DNA from: JAKRSE01 sp943369295
Lineage (GTDB): Bacteria; Armatimonadota; Fimbriimonadia; Fimbriimonadales; Fimbriimonadaceae
Length of the DNA: 64,000 nt
Direction of reading: 5' to 3'
Assembly (NCBI GenBank): GCA_943369295.1
Contig: CALRMU020000005.1
Span: forward strand, 62,001 to 126,000
Each line of letters starts with the position of its first letter. Position 1 is the stretch's first letter. Below the pieces are notes generated by a model, which saw only the letters and a list, made by a program, of their open reading frames with translations, was not told the origin of the DNA and did not search any database. The translations under genes and the position numbers were made by a program. Shown here in pieces: positions 60,875 to 64,000 of the stretch.

Positions 60875-62103
60875 ACGATATTAAAAGCGACCTGAAGGCT
60901 TACCTCGACAAGGAACTTTCCCCCGAGAGAATGGAGGAAGTGCGCCTTGCCATTGAGCAGGACCCTGCACTGAAGGAGGAGGCTGAGTTCTACCAGCTTC
61001 TCTCGCGATCAATTTTCTCAGCGGCCAAGACCCCGGAGGTTTCTGGCATGGATAACGCAGTTACAAAAACACTCAAAGCAACTGAAAAGAAAAAGTTCTC
61101 CTTCCCTTCGCTTAAAGCTCTGCCTTCCTGGGGAATCCCTGTGGCTTCGGCCGCGGCTGTCTGCGTCCTGGCGATGGTCATTTTTGGCCCGGGGATGAAA
61201 AATCTTGGGACGAACCGGGCTGAGTCTGGGACTGAAATGACTAAGTCTTCTGCGAGTGAGGTCCCTGCGGATAAGGCAGAAAGTGCTTACTCGGGCGGCG
61301 TGCAGGCTGATCCAACTTTGGGGTCTCCAGGAAGCGAGGCACCTGCGCGGGGCAGAGTGGACTTCCAAGCCGGCTTGAGGCAGGATTTCGATAAAAGCGA
61401 GGTGGCTTCCTCGGCCATTCCCCAAGCATCCACTCTTCAATCCCAGAGACTCATCACCCGAAGTGGGGACATGACCCTAAGAGTCAAGAACATCTCTGAG
61501 TCAGCAGGCAAGGTGGAAAGGATCGCCCAGAGATTCGGCGGCTTTGTCGAGTCCTCCAATGTCTCATCCGACCCCAAAAACCCGACCGCCTACTTCACCA
61601 TTCGAGTCAGTTCGAAACAGTGGGTGCAGGCGAACGAGGCTTTGAAAGGAATGGGAATTCTGATCAGCGAGAGCGCCACGGGCAGTGATGTGACAGCCGA
61701 GGTTTTTGACCTTGAAGCCAGAGTCAAAACTCTGAAGGCAGAAGAAGACAGCCTGCGGACTCTGCTAAGCCGAGCCAGCCGAATCGGAGACATTCTGCAG
61801 ATCAAGGACCGCTTGGCCCAGGTCCGTATGGAAATTGAATCCATGGCGAGTCAGGCCAAGAACCTGAGAAACATGGCTGCCCTCAGCACAATCTCGGTCA
61901 ACCTGACCCAGGAACCCAAGATTGATGACGAGACTAATCCAGACCCATGGATGGGAGACGCCTGGACCTCAGCCGTCAACGCCTTCCAGAGCGCGTTTAA
62001 GACGGTCGTCGGGTTCTGTGCCTACGTCATCGTCTTCGCTCCCTTCTGGCTGCCCGTGCTGGTTATCAGCTGGATCATGGTGAGAAAGGCGAACAAGAGC
62101 TAG
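60871..62103 (+). CDS. Anti-sigma-like membrane protein with DUF4349 domain
   Basis: 410 residues. The N-terminal 85 residues have the acidic, helical character of an anti-sigma domain (YLDKELSPERMEEVRLAIEQ). A first helix is at about 88-108, then a low-complexity part. The DUF4349 domain (about 190-345) has the conserved entry RLITRSGDMTLRVKNISE and GGFVESSNVSS with a coiled coil LKDRL-type region; a C-terminal helix is at about 380-402. DUF4349 is found in envelope proteins of unknown function. Role as the sigma factor's regulator rests on gene order. Confidence 0.82.
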   Translation: MNDIKSDLKAYLDKELSPERMEEVRLAIEQDPALKEEAEFYQLLSRSIFSAAKTPEVSGMDNAVTKTLKATEKKKFSFPSLKALPSWGIPVASAAAVCVLAMVIFGPGMKNLGTNRAESGTEMTKSSASEVPADKAESAYSGGVQADPTLGSPGSEAPARGRVDFQAGLRQDFDKSEVASSAIPQASTLQSQRLITRSGDMTLRVKNISESAGKVERIAQRFGGFVESSNVSSDPKNPTAYFTIRVSSKQWVQANEALKGMGILISESATGSDVTAEVFDLEARVKTLKAEEDSLRTLLSRASRIGDILQIKDRLAQVRMEIESMASQAKNLRNMAALSTISVNLTQEPKIDDETNPDPWMGDAWTSAVNAFQSAFKTVVGFCAYVIVFAPFWLPVLVISWIMVRKANKS

Positions 62104-62122
62104 CTTCACTAGAAGCCTGAAT

Positions 62123-62156
62123 AAAGCCCGCTTGGCTTTTGCCTTGCGGGCTTTTT
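62123..62156 (+). terminator. Rho-independent terminator
   Basis: AAAGCCCGC pairs with GCGGGCTTT and extends inward through GGC/GCC, ending in TTTTTT, after the anti-sigma gene. Confidence 0.92.
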
Positions 62157-62173
62157 TGAGACTGACTGCAAGA

Positions 62174-62196
62174 GTGCCACTGGACCCCGTCCAGTG
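62174..62196 (+). repeat. Hairpin element type 2, third copy
   Basis: GTGC then CACTGGAC, loop CCC, GTCCAGTG. A different stem pair from the 53755 copy changed on both arms. Confidence 0.78.
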
Positions 62197-62437
62197 CTGT
62201 TCAAGCTAAAGCTCCCCGGTTCTAGCCGCAAGACACGAAGGTTAACTCTCTAAGTCCCTGCCCTCCACTGCCAGCCGGGCCTTCTTTCCTACTTCAAAAG
62301 CCCATCCTGGAAAAACATCGCAGCCGAAATTGTAGCGAACATTAGCCCCGCGGTCGAGGCTAGGCGGAGCAGCAGTTTTCCAAGCTGAACCCGGTAGAGG
62401 CATCGGTACAGGCTCAATACCTGGACCTGAACCTACA

Positions 62438-62450
62438 ATTGTTCAACAAT
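62438..62450. promoter_or_regulatory. Palindromic operator candidate upstream of cydA
   Basis: ATTGTT-C-AACAAT, a perfect odd palindrome just before the proposed -35 box. It could bind a dimeric regulator controlling the oxidase; no family consensus is matched with certainty. Confidence 0.4.
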
Positions 62451-62453
62451 CAT

Positions 62454-62483
62454 TGGATTCATGACATTTTAATACATTTTAAT
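62454..62483 (+). promoter_or_regulatory. Possible cydA promoter
   Basis: TTGGAT (62454-62459) and TTTAAT (62478-62483) with an 18-base spacer, 139 bases before the start codon. Another TTTAAT occurs 10 bases upstream of the second. Moderate match to the sigma-70-type consensus. Confidence 0.4.
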
Positions 62484-62621
62484 CAACACCAGAAGTGTGC
62501 AGTATCAGAATCTTTACCTTTTATGAAGTTATGAAAAATTGAAAAAATCCTTCTCCATAATGATTTTGCAGAAGCGCATGAAACGCCTCTCACAAAGATT
62601 GTTCACAGGAGCAGTTTGCTT

Positions 62622-63998
62622 ATGAGCGCCGAACTCCTTTCGAGAATTCAGTTCGCCTTTACAACTGGCTTCCACTTCATCTTCCCCCCTCTCAGCATCG
62701 GACTGGGCATGTTCCTGGTTTTGATGGAAGGGATGTATTTGAAGACTGGAAACGAGCTGTACCACCGCATGACCCGTTTCTGGGTCCTTATTTTTGGCCT
62801 CACTTTTGGCGTGGGCGTTGCCACAGGAATCGTTCTCGAATTTGAGTTCGGAACCAACTGGTCTGGCTATGCTCGCATGGTCGGAGACGTGTTTGGAAGT
62901 CCCCTTGCTGCAGAAGGTGTTTTTGCCTTTTTCCTTGAATCTGGATTCCTTGGAATTCTGGTTTTTGGCTGGAACAAGGTCAGCAAAAAGATGCACTTTG
63001 TGGCAACAATCCTGGTCTGGGTTGGCTCTATGTTCAGCGCCATCTGGATCATCGTCGCCAACTCTTGGATGCAGACGCCGGCTGGCTACAAGATTGTTCA
63101 GACTCCTCTTGGCCCCAAAGCAGAACTGACCGACTTCTGGGCGGTTGTCTTCAATCCGTCGACCATTGACCGTCTGACTCACACCCTCGTCGGCTCCTTC
63201 ATCACTGGCGCGTGCCTTGTAGCCAGTGTTTCTGCCTACTACCTGCTTAAAAAGAAGCATGAAGATTTTGGTCGGGCTTCCATGAAAATGGCTGTCGGAA
63301 TCGGACTCGCTTCCTGCCTTCTGCAGATCTGGATTGGCCACGCTTCTACCGTCAATGTCGCCAAAAACCAGCCCGCCAAGTTCGCGGCTATGGAAGGCCT
63401 CTACAACGCCAACGATTCAATGCCCTTGACCATTCTTGGCAAGGTCAACGAAGAGACCAAGACCGTCGATGGTTTGAAGATTCCGGGGATGGGATCAGCC
63501 TTGATGATGGGTGTTCAGCCCACCAAGGGAATCAACGACTTCCCCAAAGAGGATCTCCCCCCGATTCAGCCAGTCTTTCAATCATTTCGCGTGATGGTTG
63601 GCATCGGAGTCTTTTTGACCCTGATGTTCGGCATAGCAGCCCTAATGCTGCCAAAGGGCAAGCTCTTCGAATCTCCTTGGATGCTGAAGATCATGGTCGG
63701 TGCCGTGGTTCTGCCTCATCTTGCCAACAACCTTGGCTGGATGACTGCGGAAGTTGGCAGACAGCCCTGGACAGTGACAGGTGTTCAAAGAACCAGCGAA
63801 GGAGTATCGCCCAATGTGACGGCGGGAATGGTGCTCGGCTCGCTGATCATGTTTGTCCTGCTCTATGCCCTTCTAGGAGTCCTCTTCATCTATCTGCTTG
63901 ACAAAAAGATCAAGCATGGCCCTGTCTTCGATGAGAATGGAGACCCCATTCAAGTTCCTTTGATCAACCCCAAATCTACAGACAAGGTGGCAAGCTGA
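62622..63998 (+). CDS. cydA: Cytochrome bd oxidase subunit I
   Basis: 458 residues from ATG 62622, preceded by AGGAG at 10 bases; a TTG at 62616 would add two residues. N-terminal FTTGFHFIFPPLSIGLGM with the haem b595 His ligand, DRLTHTLVGSF with the haem b558 His, and GWMTAEVGRQPW, the conserved quinol-site segment. The periplasmic Q-loop region is the short form. It oxidises quinol and reduces oxygen at low oxygen tension. The stop overlaps the next ATG (TGATG), so cydB follows. Confidence 0.96.
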   Translation: MSAELLSRIQFAFTTGFHFIFPPLSIGLGMFLVLMEGMYLKTGNELYHRMTRFWVLIFGLTFGVGVATGIVLEFEFGTNWSGYARMVGDVFGSPLAAEGVFAFFLESGFLGILVFGWNKVSKKMHFVATILVWVGSMFSAIWIIVANSWMQTPAGYKIVQTPLGPKAELTDFWAVVFNPSTIDRLTHTLVGSFITGACLVASVSAYYLLKKKHEDFGRASMKMAVGIGLASCLLQIWIGHASTVNVAKNQPAKFAAMEGLYNANDSMPLTILGKVNEETKTVDGLKIPGMGSALMMGVQPTKGINDFPKEDLPPIQPVFQSFRVMVGIGVFLTLMFGIAALMLPKGKLFESPWMLKIMVGAVVLPHLANNLGWMTAEVGRQPWTVTGVQRTSEGVSPNVTAGMVLGSLIMFVLLYALLGVLFIYLLDKKIKHGPVFDENGDPIQVPLINPKSTDKVAS

Positions 63999-64000
63999 TG
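63998..64000 (+). CDS. First codon of the next gene, presumably cydB
   Basis: ATG shares its first base with the cydA TGA and is the last codon in the window. cydA and cydB are normally adjacent, so identity is inferred from position only. Confidence 0.45.

Larger units (their letters stand above)
62104..62621. other. Intergenic region before cydA
   Basis: No gene seen. Holds the terminator of the anti-sigma gene, a type 2 element (62174), a long GC-rich stretch without clear structure, then the AT-rich promoter region of cydA with an 11-13-base palindrome. Confidence 0.75.

Overview
The window is bacterial chromosomal DNA with moderate-to-high GC, densely packed genes on both strands, frequent 4-base ATGA/GTGA stop-start overlaps, some GTG and TTG starts and few strong Shine-Dalgarno sites. 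The mix includes a PEP-CTERM protein, SbtA-type permease, cytochrome bd, UbiA prenyltransferase, a TMEM260-like DUF2723 protein, membrane-anchored endonuclease/exonuclease/phosphatase proteins and two ECF sigma/anti-sigma pairs. It fits an aerobic environmental bacterium of the Armatimonadota (Fimbriimonas-like). That placement is inference from gene content; no rRNA or tRNA gene was found to test it.

Layout. 1-5.6 kb: the end of a GH43 glycosidase, then two tandem duplications on the minus strand (two membrane-anchored EEP phosphatase/nuclease proteins; two membrane-anchored proteins of unknown function). 5.7-15.7 kb: Gfo/Idh/MocA oxidoreductase, ArsR/AHSA1-SnoaL pair, a secreted four-repeat protein, YajQ, an APH-like kinase, phytanoyl-CoA-type dioxygenase, alpha/beta hydrolase, nitronate monooxygenase-like enzyme and a PEP-CTERM protein. 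15.8-25.6 kb: a long minus-strand run with ABC-F, two membrane proteins, a MacB-like permease, an HlyD/MacA-like adaptor, a C39-like peptidase, a 'quinate 5-dehydrogenase'-family protein, RidA and an AcuC/HDAC-like deacetylase. 25.6-37.9 kb: UbiA, DprA-like, MazG, a parvulin-type foldase, SbtA-like permease, YjbQ, SmpB, a double-FKBP lipoprotein, an ArgC-like pseudoenzyme, DUF4446-sigma-anti-sigma operon, signal peptidase I and a Nudix hydrolase. 38-51 kb: a secreted peptidase, Fpg glycosylase without zinc ligands, ketosteroid-isomerase-like protein, a frameshifted D-aminoacyl-tRNA deacylase, CarA, GNATs, a nitrilase-family amidase, DUF2723 and bifunctional Rel. 51-64 kb: two thioredoxin-fold proteins, an M24 peptidase, GT4 and GT2 glycosyltransferases, PruA, a second sigma/anti-sigma pair and cydA with the first codon of cydB.

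The most unusual content is non-coding. From about 26.5 to 62.2 kb the gaps between genes carry a set of small palindromic elements that share a GGGTGCC head (or its complement GGCACCC) followed by different hairpins. Within subfamilies the stems differ by paired, compensatory substitutions, so the fold is conserved rather than only the sequence. One 43-base element is identical at 27.0 and 54.0 kb. The first 26 kb has none that I could see. These resemble extragenic palindromic (REP/MITE-like) elements, but no transposase is encoded in the window.

Other points of interest are a single-base frameshift in dtd, the ArgC-like protein without its catalytic cysteine, an Fpg with all four zinc-finger cysteines replaced, and ten copies of a heptanucleotide just upstream of a glycosyltransferase gene.
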